Source: Nitrospira sp. (GTDB lineage: Bacteria > Nitrospirota > Nitrospiria > Nitrospirales > Nitrospiraceae). From it: a DNA stretch of 64,000 bases. The position numbers were made by a program, and so were the translations under genes. The stretch spans positions 30,923 to 94,922 of the forward strand of contig SWDG01000001.1 in the NCBI GenBank assembly GCA_005116965.1, written 5' to 3'. The notes below the pieces were generated by a model. The model made no database searches, was not told where the DNA came from, and saw only the letters and a program-made list of their open reading frames with translations. Below, piece after piece: positions 8,640 to 17,524 of the stretch (positions are counted from its first letter, which is position 1; the number at the start of each line of letters is the position of its first letter).

Positions 8640-9488
8640 ATGTTCAAGATCAAGAAGAAGGCTGAGAAACCGAAGCGGACGGTGCTCTATAACGTCATTG
8701 AGGACTATTCAGAGTTTGATGCCCCTGGAAATGTCACTCTGTGTGCGATGACGGAGCTGGAGGATCTCTCTACCCATGCCAAGATTCTGTCTGAGAGCTA
8801 CGACGTCCCGCATGAGATGATGACAACCTTGTTGACCACAGGCGGAACGTATGTGTATCCACAAATCAGTGGCATCCTCACTCGAGGATTATTTGCCTGC
8901 CGGATTGATTCAGCCGGGCAAGGGCCGAAACAAACCTGGACGCTGGACCTCATGCAGTTTGCCGAGGCTGAGCACGTGGCGCGATCTAGGGCATGTCCGA
9001 TGGTTGATGCGGCGTGGGAAGTCTTCTGGAGGACGCTGCCGGGTGAGCTGCAAGCCAAGCTGCAGCAGAAAAATCTTGGCCTGGATTATCGAACGTTGGA
9101 TCGTGCCGTCGCCAAAGGCGGTGACATCAAGTACATCGATTTCCGAAAGGACTGGTCGCCGCATTTCAAACGGCTCTGTATCATGCCGGATGGACGCCTT
9201 GTCGAAACCGGTGGATTGCAAGAGTTTGCCGAGCTTCATGGTATCACTATGGCACAGGCAAAAATGCTGATCGAACAAGGTGGCACGCTGGAGGTGAACG
9301 GGGAGGTACTTGCCTGTCAGATCGTGAATGGTCAGCCCGCAGTTGCGCGGTTTAGCGAGAAGAACTATACAAAAGCAAAAGAGTTGGTTTCCTCGAAAGG
9401 GATACACCTCATGGATGCGTTGAGTGAAGTGGGGTATGCCGATCCCGCTATGATGCGAGGCCTTGCGCGAAAAACACTGAGTGCGTGA
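8640..9488 (+). CDS. Uncharacterised protein downstream of SagB-type gene (282 aa)
   Basis: A 282-residue soluble protein without signal peptide. The first residues are Lys-rich (MFKIKKKAEKPKRT). It has two cysteines in similar hydrophobic contexts (GLFACRI, EVLACQI) but no recognisable catalytic motif. The stretch EFAELHGITMAQAKMLIEQG resembles a short helix-turn-helix-like or SAP-like helical pair, but I cannot name a family. It starts 25 bases after the SagB-type gene, AGAGGT precedes the ATG, and the two are likely co-transcribed, which makes it a candidate partner or substrate-handling protein. Confidence 0.6.
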   Translation: MFKIKKKAEKPKRTVLYNVIEDYSEFDAPGNVTLCAMTELEDLSTHAKILSESYDVPHEMMTTLLTTGGTYVYPQISGILTRGLFACRIDSAGQGPKQTWTLDLMQFAEAEHVARSRACPMVDAAWEVFWRTLPGELQAKLQQKNLGLDYRTLDRAVAKGGDIKYIDFRKDWSPHFKRLCIMPDGRLVETGGLQEFAELHGITMAQAKMLIEQGGTLEVNGEVLACQIVNGQPAVARFSEKNYTKAKELVSSKGIHLMDALSEVGYADPAMMRGLARKTLSA

Positions 9489-9547
9489 CCGTGATTGAAG
9501 GGCTACTCTAATCCAACAGGAGGCTCTACCTGTAAAGGCGGGGGTAT

Positions 9548-10024
9548 CTATCGAATCGTTTTTGACCCATTACCTTGCATCCCCACGTCGCTGGTCATCG
9601 TTCCGTAGCTATTGGCACGCTGTTTCTCAGCAAGGTACCCTCCGAGACCGGCCCCGAGCACATTGCATATCACATCCGTTATCGAAGCGGTGCGGTTGTG
9701 GCAGAAGACTTGAAAGAATTCAGTCGAAAGCGAGATGCCGCCCGTGATGGCGATGATTGTAGCAATGGTCCGGAGAGTGCGTGAATCCTCATTCAGCTGG
9801 TAGTGAAGCAGATATCCGAACATCATGAACCAGAGCGTGTTGCCGACAATGTCCTTCAGCATGTTCCGGGAAAGAGCAAAATCTTGAAACGGGATCCAAC
9901 GAATGTGGTCCCAGTGCGGATGTCCGACAAAGTTGCTCAACGGGAGCAGGGGAGCGATAGAGAGTGCGGCCAGTACGAACCACAGCATTCCGCTCTTTAG
10001 CTTGAGTCCTGTCCAAAGGGTCAT
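9548..10024 (-). CDS. VanZ-like membrane protein
   Basis: A 158-residue protein with about four membrane segments (roughly residues 10-30, 58-75, 85-103 and 118-135). It contains the family pattern TEFFQVF followed by a conserved polar loop and a small-residue helix (DVICNVLGAGLGGYL). VanZ gives low-level teicoplanin resistance in enterococci, but most VanZ-like proteins have no assigned function. It is monocistronic on the minus strand and converges with the 8640-9488 gene. Confidence 0.75.
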   Translation of the reverse strand: MTLWTGLKLKSGMLWFVLAALSIAPLLPLSNFVGHPHWDHIRWIPFQDFALSRNMLKDIVGNTLWFMMFGYLLHYQLNEDSRTLRTIATIIAITGGISLSTEFFQVFCHNRTASITDVICNVLGAGLGGYLAEKQRANSYGTMTSDVGMQGNGSKTIR

Positions 10025-10238
10025 CGCACGATCAATTCAAAAGCTCAATGATTGTCTCGATGCATCCGATGTCGTTAGTATACACGATGTGTCACGGTGT
10101 TGACCGTGAACGAAGCGCAAGCATAATGCATTGGTGTTGTTAGGGCTTTACGTTTGGCGGCCTATTCCCTGCTTGTGCAGCTTGAATTCGGCTATTACCC
10201 GATCGGATGGCCGTGAGAGGGGGGAGCCTACTGTGAGT

Positions 10239-10601
10239 TTAGGCCGCAAGTTCTTCTTTCACCGCATCAAGAAGTTTATTGATGTCGAACGGCTTTTCGA
10301 AGGCGCGACGTGCACCGAAGAGTTTCGCGACATCGAGGAAGTTGTGATCGCCTTGTGCTCCTGTGATCGCGATCACTCTGGCATCGACATATTCGCGAGT
10401 GAGCTGAAGCGTGGCCTCAAGGCCGTCCGTTTCCGGCATCAACAAGTCCATGATCACGAGATCGACCGGCTCTTTCTGATACAGCGCGAGTCCCTTGCGC
10501 CCATCCTCGGCTTCAAGCACACGGTGCCCTGCTTTAACAAGGACCTCTTTCAGGAGCCCTCGGATAGATTGTTCGTCGTCAATGACTAGGATGGTGGCCA
10601 T
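10239..10601 (-). CDS. Single-domain response regulator (CheY-like receiver)
   Basis: A 120-residue receiver domain only, with no output domain. The acidic pocket Asp8/Asp9, phosphoacceptor Asp52 (VIMDLLMP), Thr80 (VIAIT) and Lys103 (FEKPF) are all present, so it should be phosphorylatable. No histidine kinase gene is adjacent, so its partner lies elsewhere. Single receivers act in phosphorelays or bind target proteins directly. Confidence 0.9.
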   Translation of the reverse strand: MATILVIDDEQSIRGLLKEVLVKAGHRVLEAEDGRKGLALYQKEPVDLVIMDLLMPETDGLEATLQLTREYVDARVIAITGAQGDHNFLDVAKLFGARRAFEKPFDINKLLDAVKEELAA

Positions 10602-10954
10602 ACATGCTCTACTGATTTTTCCTAATCTTACCTGGCGTCTTCGAATCAGTCTAGAAAGAAAATGATTTTTTGAGTAGGTGCAAGAGACGAAATGAAATTA
10701 AGTCCAATTGGCCCCATCATGTAAGCCATACCTCAAGCTATCCTGATCCTGGCTGGCGCACTTCGCTCCCATAATGCGAATGCAAAAACATACAAAACTA
10801 ATGTTCATATGAATTCATAAGCATACATTCTTTAGCATAATGAGCCTAATTTAGTACCAGTCAGGACAAATTGTTTGACCCAATTTATGATTTTTGTTAC
10901 AAAACCGACAGCTCTTTTAACGAGTATTGTCCACTTTTTTGGGGAGTTGTTTCA
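10602..10954. other. AT-rich divergent intergenic region
   Basis: About 350 bases separate the start of the receiver gene (minus) and the DUF882 gene (plus). The DNA is visibly more AT-rich than its surroundings and should hold both promoters. A perfect 10-bp palindrome ATGAATTCAT lies at 10809-10818. No coding region or RNA gene is seen. Confidence 0.5.
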
Positions 10955-11527
10955 GTGAATACTACAGATCAGCCCAAATGGGCCTTAACCAGGCGAGCGT
11001 TTCTTCAGGTTTCCTTGGTAGGGACTCTCTTACTGAGTGGGCGGTTAGTCGGCCCGCAACCGGTGCAGGCTCGTGAGCTTCCAGAGGGCAGGCTGACGTT
11101 GGTGAACGTGTGGACCAATGAGCGGCTGGATGTCACGTACCGAGACGAAGCCGGGAACTATGATTTGACAGCGCTTGATGATGTGAATTGCCTTTTGCGC
11201 TGCCATTACACGGGTGAGGTCGGGGCTATTGATGTGCGCGTATTAGAGCACGTGAATTTAGTGCAAAAGAAACTCGGCAGCCAGCAAGAGATTCATGTGA
11301 TTTCAGGGTTTCGGTCTCCCGAGTACAACGCCATGTTGGTTCGGACGGACCGACATGTCGCCAAGAACAGCTTACACATGCAAGGACAAGCGATCGATCT
11401 TTTGATCCCCGGTGTTCCCACCACGAAGCTTCGCCAAGCCGCGCTCGAACTGCAGTACGGCGGGGTCGGCTCCTATAAACGTTCGAGCTATGTACATTTG
11501 GATTCAGGTCCCTTCCGGCATTGGTAG
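10955..11527 (+). CDS. Tat-exported DUF882 / YcbK-type (M15A-like) peptidase family protein
   Basis: About 190 residues from GTG 10955, which has GGGGAG nine bases upstream; an earlier ATG (10871) gives a poor N-terminus. The twin-arginine motif TRRAFLQV followed by a hydrophobic stretch predicts Tat export. The conserved zinc ligand pattern of the family is present: His and Asp in SLHMQGQAID and His in YVHLDSG. Related YcbK/DUF882 proteins resemble D-Ala-D-Ala carboxypeptidases acting on the cell wall. Direct activity is not shown. Confidence 0.82.
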   Translation: MNTTDQPKWALTRRAFLQVSLVGTLLLSGRLVGPQPVQARELPEGRLTLVNVWTNERLDVTYRDEAGNYDLTALDDVNCLLRCHYTGEVGAIDVRVLEHVNLVQKKLGSQQEIHVISGFRSPEYNAMLVRTDRHVAKNSLHMQGQAIDLLIPGVPTTKLRQAALELQYGGVGSYKRSSYVHLDSGPFRHW

Positions 11528-11556
11528 CCCTTTCCTAAATCACCAAAGCGAACGAG

Positions 11557-11583
11557 AACACCTCTGCTCCTGACGGGGGTGTT
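11557..11583. terminator. Possible bidirectional hairpin between convergent genes
   Basis: AACACC (11557-11562) pairs with GGTGTT (11578-11583), extended by two inner pairs, in the 72-base gap between the convergent DUF882 and glgB genes. There is no clear T-tract, so a terminator role is only tentative. Confidence 0.3.
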
Positions 11584-11599
11584 GTGTCCGAATTGAGTG

Positions 11600-13822
11600 C
11601 TATCGCTCGTCGGCAGGTTGTCGTTTCAATAAGAGGATGGACAGGGGCGGGAGCGTGATCGTCAGTGAGTATGGAAAGTTGTGGCTCGGGGTGTCGGTCG
11701 CGTGAACACCGCCGCCATTACCCATATTGCTGCCGCCGTAAGCGATCCCATCGGTGTTGATGATCTCCTGATACCACCCAGATTCCGGGACGCCGATGCG
11801 GTAATGGTGGCGAGGCATTGGCGTGAAGTTGCACAGGCAGACGATGACAGCTTGCGTACTGTTTGCCTTTCGAAGGTAGGCGATGACGGAGTTGTCGGCG
11901 TCGCTGAAATCAATCCACTGAAATCCGCTCCAGTCAAAGTCGATCTCGTGCAGCGCCGGCTCCTCGCGATAGACTCGGTTCAGGTCGCGGATCAAACGTT
12001 GCAGCCCACGGTGGGGCTCATCCTCGCAGAGATGCCAATCCAAGCTGGCGTCATGGTTCCATTCCCGCCACTGGCCGAACTCTCCGCCCATGAACAGCAT
12101 TTTTTTGCCGGGGTGGCTGTACATATAGCCATAGAGCAGCCGGAGGTTCGCAAACCGCTGCCAGACATCGCCGGGCATTTTGTCGAGCAACGTTCGTTTG
12201 CCGTGCACCACTTCGTCATGAGAGAGGGCGAGGACAAAATTCTCGCTGAAGGCGTAGAGCAGACCAAACGTCAGTTGGTTCTGATGAAACCGGCGGTAGA
12301 TCGGGTCGTGCTGGAAAAAGGTTAGCATGTCGTGCATCCACCCCATGTTCCACTTGAACGTAAAACCGAGCCCTCCTGTATAGGTTGGCCGAGAGACACC
12401 AGGCCATGACGTGGATTCTTCCGCAATCGTGACGGCTCCTGGGAATTCTCGGTGGACGAGGACGTTGAGCTCCTTTAAGAGCGAGACGGCCCCAAGATTC
12501 TCCTTGCCCCCAAACTCATTTGGAATCCATTCACCGGAGGGTCTGCCGTAGTCGAGATAGAGCATGGACGCCACGGCGTCGACGCGCAATCCATCAATGT
12601 GGTACTTGTCCAACCAGAAGAGGGCACTATTCAGAAGGAAGGTGCGCACCTCGACTCGATCGTAATTGAAAATCCGGCTGTGCCAATCGGGGTGATAGCC
12701 GAGGCGCGGATCGGCATGGTCATAGAGGTGTGTGCCGTCGAACTGGGCCAATCCATGGGGATCGTCAGGAAAGTGCGCCGGCGCCCAGTCCATGATGACG
12801 CCGAGGCCGGCTTGATGCGCGGCATCGACAAACGCCATGAAATCCTCAGGATTGCCGTATCGGCTGGTGGCCGCAAAGTAGCCGGTTGCTTGATATCCCC
12901 ATGATCCGTCAAACGGATGTTCCGTCACTGGCATGAGTTCCAGGTGTGTGTAGCCCAGATCCCTTGCGTAGGGGATGAGTTTCGCAGCGAGTTCTTTATA
13001 GGTCAGCCAGCGATTGTTCTCTTCCGGTACTCGCATCCACGACCCGAGATGGACTTCATAGATGGAGAGGGGAGCGGTCAGCGGATCCCATTCGGATCGG
13101 GTTGCCATCCACGTGCCGTCGTGCCAGGTATAGCTGGACAAGTCATGCACGATCGAGGCAGTCCGCGGGCGGACCTCGCTCGCAACCGCATAGGGATCGG
13201 CTTTCCTCAACAGAACGTTGTCTTCTCGCGACCGGATTTCATACTTGTAGAGGGTGCCTTCCTGTAGATCGGGCAGGAAGAGTTCCCAGAGCCCGGTTGA
13301 TCCTCGACTCGCCATGGGATGGCAGAGACCGTTCCAACTATTAAAGTCCCCAATCACACTGACACGTGTGGCATTGGGGGCCCACAGCACAAAGTGAACT
13401 CCGGGGACGCCTTGGACGGTGCGGATATGGGCGCCGAAACTGTTGTAGGCCTTGTACAGCGTTCCTTCGGTAAAGAGGTGGAGATCGAAGTCCGTTAACA
13501 GGGGAGGGAATGCGTACGGATCGTGGATTTCAGCGACCGTGCCGTCGTGGCGCGTGAGGCGAAGCGTGTAAGATGGCGCGAGTGGTGTATCTGGAAGCAG
13601 CGCCTCATACAGTCCCTCCTCACGAATGTGAGTCATACGCCAGAGGATAGAATCGGATACGACCTCTACATCCTTGATCTGGGGTAGCCAGGCCCGGATC
13701 GCGAAGCCGGGGCGGCCGTCGATCGTTGTGGGATGTGGACCTAGAACCGAGTGAGGGGCCCAGTGAGTGCCGGCAATGAGACGATCAAGATTATCCTGCT
13801 GTACGGTCAGGTCGCTGGGCAT
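11600..13822 (-). CDS. glgB: 1,4-alpha-glucan branching enzyme
   Basis: 740 residues, the normal length for GlgB with an N-terminal extension. It introduces alpha-1,6 branches into glycogen. A CBM48-like domain (FVLWAPNATRVSVIGDFNSW) precedes the GH13 barrel. The catalytic regions are visible: DGLRVDAVAS (nucleophile Asp), TIAEESTSWP (acid/base Glu) and ALSHDEVVHGK (His-Asp). Glycogen synthase glgA lies 25 kb away at 38 kb, so the pathway is encoded but not clustered. Its start faces the antiporter gene. Confidence 0.96.
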   Translation of the reverse strand: MPSDLTVQQDNLDRLIAGTHWAPHSVLGPHPTTIDGRPGFAIRAWLPQIKDVEVVSDSILWRMTHIREEGLYEALLPDTPLAPSYTLRLTRHDGTVAEIHDPYAFPPLLTDFDLHLFTEGTLYKAYNSFGAHIRTVQGVPGVHFVLWAPNATRVSVIGDFNSWNGLCHPMASRGSTGLWELFLPDLQEGTLYKYEIRSREDNVLLRKADPYAVASEVRPRTASIVHDLSSYTWHDGTWMATRSEWDPLTAPLSIYEVHLGSWMRVPEENNRWLTYKELAAKLIPYARDLGYTHLELMPVTEHPFDGSWGYQATGYFAATSRYGNPEDFMAFVDAAHQAGLGVIMDWAPAHFPDDPHGLAQFDGTHLYDHADPRLGYHPDWHSRIFNYDRVEVRTFLLNSALFWLDKYHIDGLRVDAVASMLYLDYGRPSGEWIPNEFGGKENLGAVSLLKELNVLVHREFPGAVTIAEESTSWPGVSRPTYTGGLGFTFKWNMGWMHDMLTFFQHDPIYRRFHQNQLTFGLLYAFSENFVLALSHDEVVHGKRTLLDKMPGDVWQRFANLRLLYGYMYSHPGKKMLFMGGEFGQWREWNHDASLDWHLCEDEPHRGLQRLIRDLNRVYREEPALHEIDFDWSGFQWIDFSDADNSVIAYLRKANSTQAVIVCLCNFTPMPRHHYRIGVPESGWYQEIINTDGIAYGGSNMGNGGGVHATDTPSHNFPYSLTITLPPLSILLLKRQPADER

Positions 13823-13989
13823 TCACCTATCCTAATGGCTGCAGCCGCGATTAGGAAGGGGAAAATGTTCTCTGCGATGGCTTCGAATGAAGTATCAGAA
13901 AGACGACTCCGATTGCATTGTCGCCGTTGGCTCATGATAATGCGGGGGCCAGTACGGTGATCTCTCTCAATGTGGTTCCGAGGACCTCA

Positions 13990-15333
13990 ATGTCATCTCT
14001 GACGCTGGCTCTTCTTATCTTCGGCGTATGCTACGCGCTCATCATGACCGAGCGGCTGCACAAGACGATTGTGGCCTTGTTCGGCGCGGCGCTGATGATC
14101 AGTCTTGGCGTGGTCTCGCAAGAAGAGGCATTCTATTCACATGAGTTCGGGGTAGATTACAACGTCGTTTTCCTGTTGATCGGCATGATGGTGATCGTCA
14201 ACATTGTGCGGGAGACTGGGCTCTTCGAGGTGTTGGCCATTTGGGCGGCGAAGCAGGCTGATGCGAAACCCTTCCGCTTACTGGTGTTGTTAGCCGTTCT
14301 CACTGCCGCGCTTTCCTCCATGCTCGATAACGTCACCACTGTTCTGCTCATGGCACCGGTCACGCTCGCAATTACCAAGCGCTTGGAGCTCAATCCCATC
14401 ACTTTTCTGGTGAGCGAGGCACTGGCCTCCAATATCGGTGGGACGGCCACGCTCGTTGGGGATCCGCCGAATATCATGATCGCCAGCAAAGCGGAGCTCA
14501 GCTATGTCGACTTTCTGGTAGTCATGGGACCGATCGTCATCGTCATCATGACGGTGTTTGTCGCGGTGTTATGGGTGATCTTTGGACGAACCATGACTGT
14601 CGCGCCGCATCTGCGGGAGGCTGTTCTCTCGTTAAACGCACAAGAGGCGGTGCCGGATCGAGCCTTCTTGCGCCGGTGTCTGTTCTTGCTAGCGGTCGTC
14701 AACGTGGGGTTCTGTCTCCACTCTCTTGTCCATCTGGAGCCGGCCACGATTGCGCTGCTGGGCGCGAGTCTGTTCATGGTCATTGGTCATGCGAGGCGCA
14801 AACACGAAGAAAATGCTGAGGAGTTAACATATCTGGCGGAAGTGGAGTGGAAGACCATCTTCTTCTTCATCGGGTTGTTCATTCTGGTCGGTGGACTCGT
14901 CAAGGTCGGCGTCATCCGGTATCTGGCCGATCAACTGGTGGCGGTAACGAGGGGCAATCTTGCCGGATCCACGATGGCGGTGTTGTGGGGATCGGCGCTG
15001 CTGTCCGCAGCGGTGGACAATATCCCCTATGTCGCAGCCATGAATCCCCTGATCGTCGATCTCGCGCGATCACTGCATCCGGACATTACCGACTACGTCA
15101 CCTTGGTCCATCAGCCGGACATTATCCCGCTCTGGTGGGCATTGGCCTTGGGCGCATGTTTAGGTGGAAACGGGACGATCATCGGCGCGAGTGCCAACGT
15201 CGTGATCGTGGATATTGCGAGGAAGGCCGGCTACCGGATTACCTTTTGGCAGTTCTTCAAGTTTGGCTTTCCTGTCATGGTCAGCTCCGTCGCCCTCAGC
15301 GCGCTCTACCTCTGGCTGGTGTTTCTGCGCTAA
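13990..15333 (+). CDS. NhaD/ArsB-family ion transporter (SLC13-like superfamily)
   Basis: 447 residues with about eleven membrane helices. Hallmarks of the family are the twin re-entrant/TM motifs DNVTTVLLMAPVT and EALASNIGGTATLVGDPPN in the first half, with the mirrored DNIPYVAAMNPL and GGNGTIIGASANVV in the second half. Such proteins act as sodium/proton antiporters (NhaD) or arsenite exporters (ArsB). No ars genes are adjacent, so antiport is more likely. ATG 13990 is preferred because GAGG precedes it and the protein then starts directly before the first helix; an upstream start at 13918 is possible. Confidence 0.85.
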   Translation: MSSLTLALLIFGVCYALIMTERLHKTIVALFGAALMISLGVVSQEEAFYSHEFGVDYNVVFLLIGMMVIVNIVRETGLFEVLAIWAAKQADAKPFRLLVLLAVLTAALSSMLDNVTTVLLMAPVTLAITKRLELNPITFLVSEALASNIGGTATLVGDPPNIMIASKAELSYVDFLVVMGPIVIVIMTVFVAVLWVIFGRTMTVAPHLREAVLSLNAQEAVPDRAFLRRCLFLLAVVNVGFCLHSLVHLEPATIALLGASLFMVIGHARRKHEENAEELTYLAEVEWKTIFFFIGLFILVGGLVKVGVIRYLADQLVAVTRGNLAGSTMAVLWGSALLSAAVDNIPYVAAMNPLIVDLARSLHPDITDYVTLVHQPDIIPLWWALALGACLGGNGTIIGASANVVIVDIARKAGYRITFWQFFKFGFPVMVSSVALSALYLWLVFLR

Positions 15334-15342
15334 CGGGGATTA

Positions 15343-15427
15343 GCAGGATGCGGAAAAAATCCGCCAGCGGCGTTCTAGCCTTTTTTCTCGCTGCGGCCTT
15401 GCTGGACGGCCCTTTGGCGCATCCTGC
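15343..15427. repeat. Palindromic intergenic element, copy 1
   Basis: Directly after the transporter stop, a perfect 10-bp inverted repeat GCAGGATGCG / CGCATCCTGC bounds 85 bases. The arms extend imperfectly over 26 bases to the conserved CCAGC / GCTGG. The interior shares GTTCT near the left arm and CTGCGGCCTTGCTGGA near the right with the element at 27620-27741. It can form a long hairpin and may also stop transcription. Confidence 0.75.
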
Positions 15428-15498
15428 ATGGCTATTCAGTGTCGTCCCAACCTCGCCGCGACGGCTACAGAGGTCAACATAAGTTTTTCTGCAACCTG

Positions 15499-17037
15499 TT
15501 AGGGCTTGCCCTCGACCTTCAGATTGACCGATCCGTCACTCATCACTCGAACGTACAGCGAGTTCATATCGGCGAACACGCCGATGCCTTGCACCGACGC
15601 GATGGTTCCCTGCAGGGAGAGCGTCTGACTGATTGATCGATTCAATGCCATTCGAAGCAGGTCTCGCATGCGGTCGGTCGCCGAAGTCACACCGAGGACG
15701 GCTTCACCCATCACGAGTTCTCTCATGGAAGAGTGGGCGAGCCAATCAGGACCGTTCTTCGCCAGGAACTGTTCGGAATCGTGGTCCAAACGGAGGCCAC
15801 CGATTTGGGCGGACTGTGTCAACATGTTCATTTCAGGTTTCCCCACGAAATACAGGTGGCCGGTCGCATCTCCTCCAAACGCAATCCGCAAGACCACTTG
15901 GTTGCCACCACGGCCCAAAATAGCCGCATCAGTGATGACAATGAAGTCCCCTTTCACGGCCACACGTTTTCCCTTCAACCGCGCCGCAAGTGATTGGGAC
16001 AGCGAGGGATAGTCCAGCGGGAAGTCAGCGACGACGTGGAATCCAGTGGGAGTTAGCCGGTTTGCAAGTGTGGCGGGGAGCGTGCCGTAGAGCTGGGCAT
16101 CGGCGGCACCATGGAATCCGGTTGAAGTTGGTGGAGTGTCGAGTGGAGGAAGGGGTGCAACTCCGGCGGGTGGTTCCGAGCCGAAGACGATGACCGGTTT
16201 CGCGGTGATGTGGATGGTGTCATTGACGATGAGGCCAATCCCTGAAAAGCCGCTATGTTGGACTTTGTCGATATTGAACTGAAGCCAGGCAGCCGGTTCT
16301 AACTGGATGGGGTTGCGCAGTGTATTCCAGACATCTTCCACGTGAGATTTGACCGTCAGCCCATTGATGCGGGTGACCGCGCGGCTGAGTCCTCCTCGAA
16401 CGATGTCTGTCAGCCTCTGTTTCACTTCTTGCGTCACGTCAAGATCGGCGACTCGCATCTGGCATTGATCACTGGTGTTTACTGCGACGCTGGCAACCGA
16501 TGCGGACAGCCCATATGTTGGAGTCAGCTCAGTCGCAATACTCCCATGCAGCGTGGCCATCCGTGGCCATTCACTGCCATCGCCACAGTGAAGTGAATGG
16601 GCTCCAATCTTATATCGAAGGGCGGTGCCGACAAATAGGTGGGAGCTGGAAAGTTCGATCCCTTTCCACCAATCACGGAGAACCATGCCAGAACTTGTGT
16701 TGTTGGCTTGGTACGCGCCGGAAGGTGCCATCGTAAAATCATCGCGCTCTGCATAGTACTTGTATTCGGTGCCTTTGGGATGTTTGATGAAGCTCCCCCA
16801 ATGGTCGAATTTCTTCGGGATCACGCTGTCATCGTTGGTAGCAGTGAGAAACGGTGATAGATCGACATGGACAGGAAGGCTGATACTGGATTCTGGGGCT
16901 GGAGAGAGTGGGTTCGGTGTCGCCGGCAACAGCGTCGGTGGCGGTGGGTGAACCACATACTGTTTGGCAATACAGCCCGTCATGGATACCACTAAGGACA
17001 AAACGAGAAGAGTTTTCTGTATTGCTTGAGGAAGCAT
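15499..17037 (-). CDS. DUF4403 family lipoprotein
   Basis: 512 residues with a lipoprotein signal (MTGC lipobox near residue 22) followed by a Pro-rich linker. The long beta-rich body has the look of DUF4403 proteins: paired segments such as LFVGTALRYKIGA and LQFNIDKVQHSGF, and a C-terminal half ending with an SLYVRVMSDG motif. The family is found in envelope-associated proteins of Gram-negative bacteria and has no defined function. It is alone on the minus strand. Confidence 0.7.
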   Translation of the reverse strand: MLPQAIQKTLLVLSLVVSMTGCIAKQYVVHPPPPTLLPATPNPLSPAPESSISLPVHVDLSPFLTATNDDSVIPKKFDHWGSFIKHPKGTEYKYYAERDDFTMAPSGAYQANNTSSGMVLRDWWKGIELSSSHLFVGTALRYKIGAHSLHCGDGSEWPRMATLHGSIATELTPTYGLSASVASVAVNTSDQCQMRVADLDVTQEVKQRLTDIVRGGLSRAVTRINGLTVKSHVEDVWNTLRNPIQLEPAAWLQFNIDKVQHSGFSGIGLIVNDTIHITAKPVIVFGSEPPAGVAPLPPLDTPPTSTGFHGAADAQLYGTLPATLANRLTPTGFHVVADFPLDYPSLSQSLAARLKGKRVAVKGDFIVITDAAILGRGGNQVVLRIAFGGDATGHLYFVGKPEMNMLTQSAQIGGLRLDHDSEQFLAKNGPDWLAHSSMRELVMGEAVLGVTSATDRMRDLLRMALNRSISQTLSLQGTIASVQGIGVFADMNSLYVRVMSDGSVNLKVEGKP

Positions 17038-17247
17038 CGGCTTCTTCCTTTGTCTATTCGGTGGTTGTCAGAATTCTCACCCCACGTGTCTGAAAGGTGG
17101 ACGGTGAGGGGCAACGACGGGGGTTAGGATAGCAGAATCGCATGATGCTTTGTCATGTCAAAAACGCAGTGCGGTGAGTTGGGTTTCGAGGAGATCAGAG
17201 GGGCACCACCCAACCCTCGTCGTTGGCAGTCAAACTTGTTTGCATTG

Positions 17248-17478
17248 CTAATAATGCCTGTACTGCCAATGCGTTGTAGAGGAGGAAATATTCATGACGG
17301 AAGGGTGGATTCCTTTGAGAATAAAGACTTCGTCACCAGGCTCTTCGATGATCTCTTTTTTGCCGATGGTGAGCTTGAGCCTCCCATCCATCACGGTCAC
17401 CAGCTCGTTCGTCGCGTGGACGAAGTCATTCCACTCTTGTCCCGGTGGGTTGATGAATATATCGAAGGAGTAGCCCAT
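17248..17478 (-). CDS. Small cupin-domain protein
   Basis: A 76-residue single cupin fold. The first motif region (DFVHATNELVTVMDGRLKL) and the second (EEPGDEVFILKGIHPSVMN) include a conserved turn PGDE and a histidine, but only part of the usual His/Glu metal set. It is shorter than most members at the N-terminus; an in-frame stop TAG lies seven codons upstream of the ATG. Function cannot be assigned. Confidence 0.65.
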   Translation of the reverse strand: MGYSFDIFINPPGQEWNDFVHATNELVTVMDGRLKLTIGKKEIIEEPGDEVFILKGIHPSVMNISSSTTHWQYRHY

Positions 17479-17524
17479 GTGAGTGCAGCAAATGTCCTAG
17501 ATAAGCTGAATCAGAAACAAGAGA

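Noticed and set aside
11681..12325. A 214-codon plus-strand open frame within glgB.
   Set aside because: GlgB motifs cover the same DNA on the minus strand; the plus frame is a shadow.
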